Source of the DNA: Nitrososphaeraceae archaeon
GTDB taxonomy: Archaea > Thermoproteota > Nitrososphaeria > Nitrososphaerales > Nitrososphaeraceae
DNA length: 14,392 bases
Assembly (NCBI GenBank): GCA_029240395.1
Contig: JAREAJ010000016.1
Span: 1-14,392, forward strand
Direction of reading: 5' to 3'
Positions 14,248-14,392 of the stretch are shown here, piece by piece (position 1 is the first letter of the stretch; each line of letters starts with the position of its first letter). Made by a program: the position numbers and the translations under genes. The notes beneath the pieces were generated by a model that saw only the letters and a list, made by a program, of their open reading frames with translations, made no database searches and had not been told where the DNA came from.

Positions 14248-14256
14248 GATTTAACC
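14248..14256 (+). promoter_or_regulatory. Weak TATA-like element
   Basis: GATTTAACC is centred about 28 nt before ATG 14280. Spacing is right but the match is weak. Confidence 0.3.
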
Positions 14257-14279
14257 TTGAACTAGGGTACCGTATTGAA

Positions 14280-14392
14280 ATGGTGGAAACAAAAAAGGGG
14301 AGATTAAACATGGAGATCGATGTAGATTTGCCTTTAGACATTATTGAGAGTAACCAAAGACGTAGTGCCGTGGAGGAGGGGTTGATTCGTAG
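14280..14392 (+). CDS. Unidentified protein, N-terminal part (runs off the window)
   Basis: The open frame from ATG 14280 gives 37 complete codons to the window end. The sequence begins MVETKKGRLNMEIDVDLPLD, with a charged continuation (IIESNQRRSAVEEGLIR). No family is recognisable from this length. A second in-frame ATG at 14310 is preceded by GGGGAG at a reasonable Shine-Dalgarno distance and could be the real start (MEIDVDLPLD). The call rests on frame, codon-like composition and promoter spacing. Confidence 0.55.
   Translation, partial: MVETKKGRLNMEIDVDLPLDIIESNQRRSAVEEGLIR

Noticed and set aside
1-14392. CRISPR array, insertion sequence, integrase, tRNA or rRNA genes
   Set aside because: I looked for spaced repeats, transposase or integrase motifs and T-loop signatures on both strands and found none.

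Overview
The window looks like chromosome from an ammonia-oxidising archaeon of the Nitrososphaeria (Thaumarchaeota), most likely the soil lineage Nitrososphaerales. The evidence is the archaeal-only tRNA amidotransferase GatDE, an archaeal NadM-type NMN adenylyltransferase, an Nre-family DNA repair protein, a UPF0200/UPF0201 pair, a PhaE-like PHA synthase subunit (PHA synthesis genes are known in soil Nitrososphaerales), and many genes that appear leaderless, with a TATA-like box centred 24-29 nt before the start codon. Base composition is moderately AT-rich and uniform. I see no insertion sequence, tRNA, rRNA, CRISPR array or prophage gene, so this looks like ordinary core chromosome.

Layout. 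1-595: 5' part of an nre gene on the minus strand, with no canonical start codon. 815-1108: a small winged-helix regulator (+). 1321-3861: a large membrane protein (-) with a spermidine-synthase-like SAM domain between two membrane halves. 4024-7460: the gatD-gatE operon (-), which makes Gln-tRNA(Gln) by transamidation. 7632-8039: an unrecognised 135-residue protein (-). 8256-8804 (nadM, -) and 9079-10179 (RNA 3'-phosphate cyclase, +) diverge from a shared intergenic region. 10247-10864: a PhaE-like protein (-) with no phaC beside it. 11162-11347: a tiny exported Met/Asn/Thr-rich peptide (-), divergent from a universal stress protein at 11507-11932 (+). 12081-14000: a minus-strand cluster of UPF0200 P-loop kinase, UPF0201 protein and a four-helix membrane protein. 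14280-14392: the start of an unidentified plus-strand gene.

Clear functional links are few: GatD and GatE form one enzyme; UPF0200 and UPF0201 are translationally coupled here and fused in some other archaea; the stress protein and the Met-rich peptide share a divergent promoter region. The rest are single housekeeping genes. The points most worth a second look are start-codon anomalies (nre, rtcA and the membrane gene near 12845), the probably non-aminopropylating membrane spermidine-synthase homologue, the solitary PhaE, the Met-rich sequon peptide, and several palindromes or hairpins in intergenic DNA. I did not find a convincing new multi-gene system.
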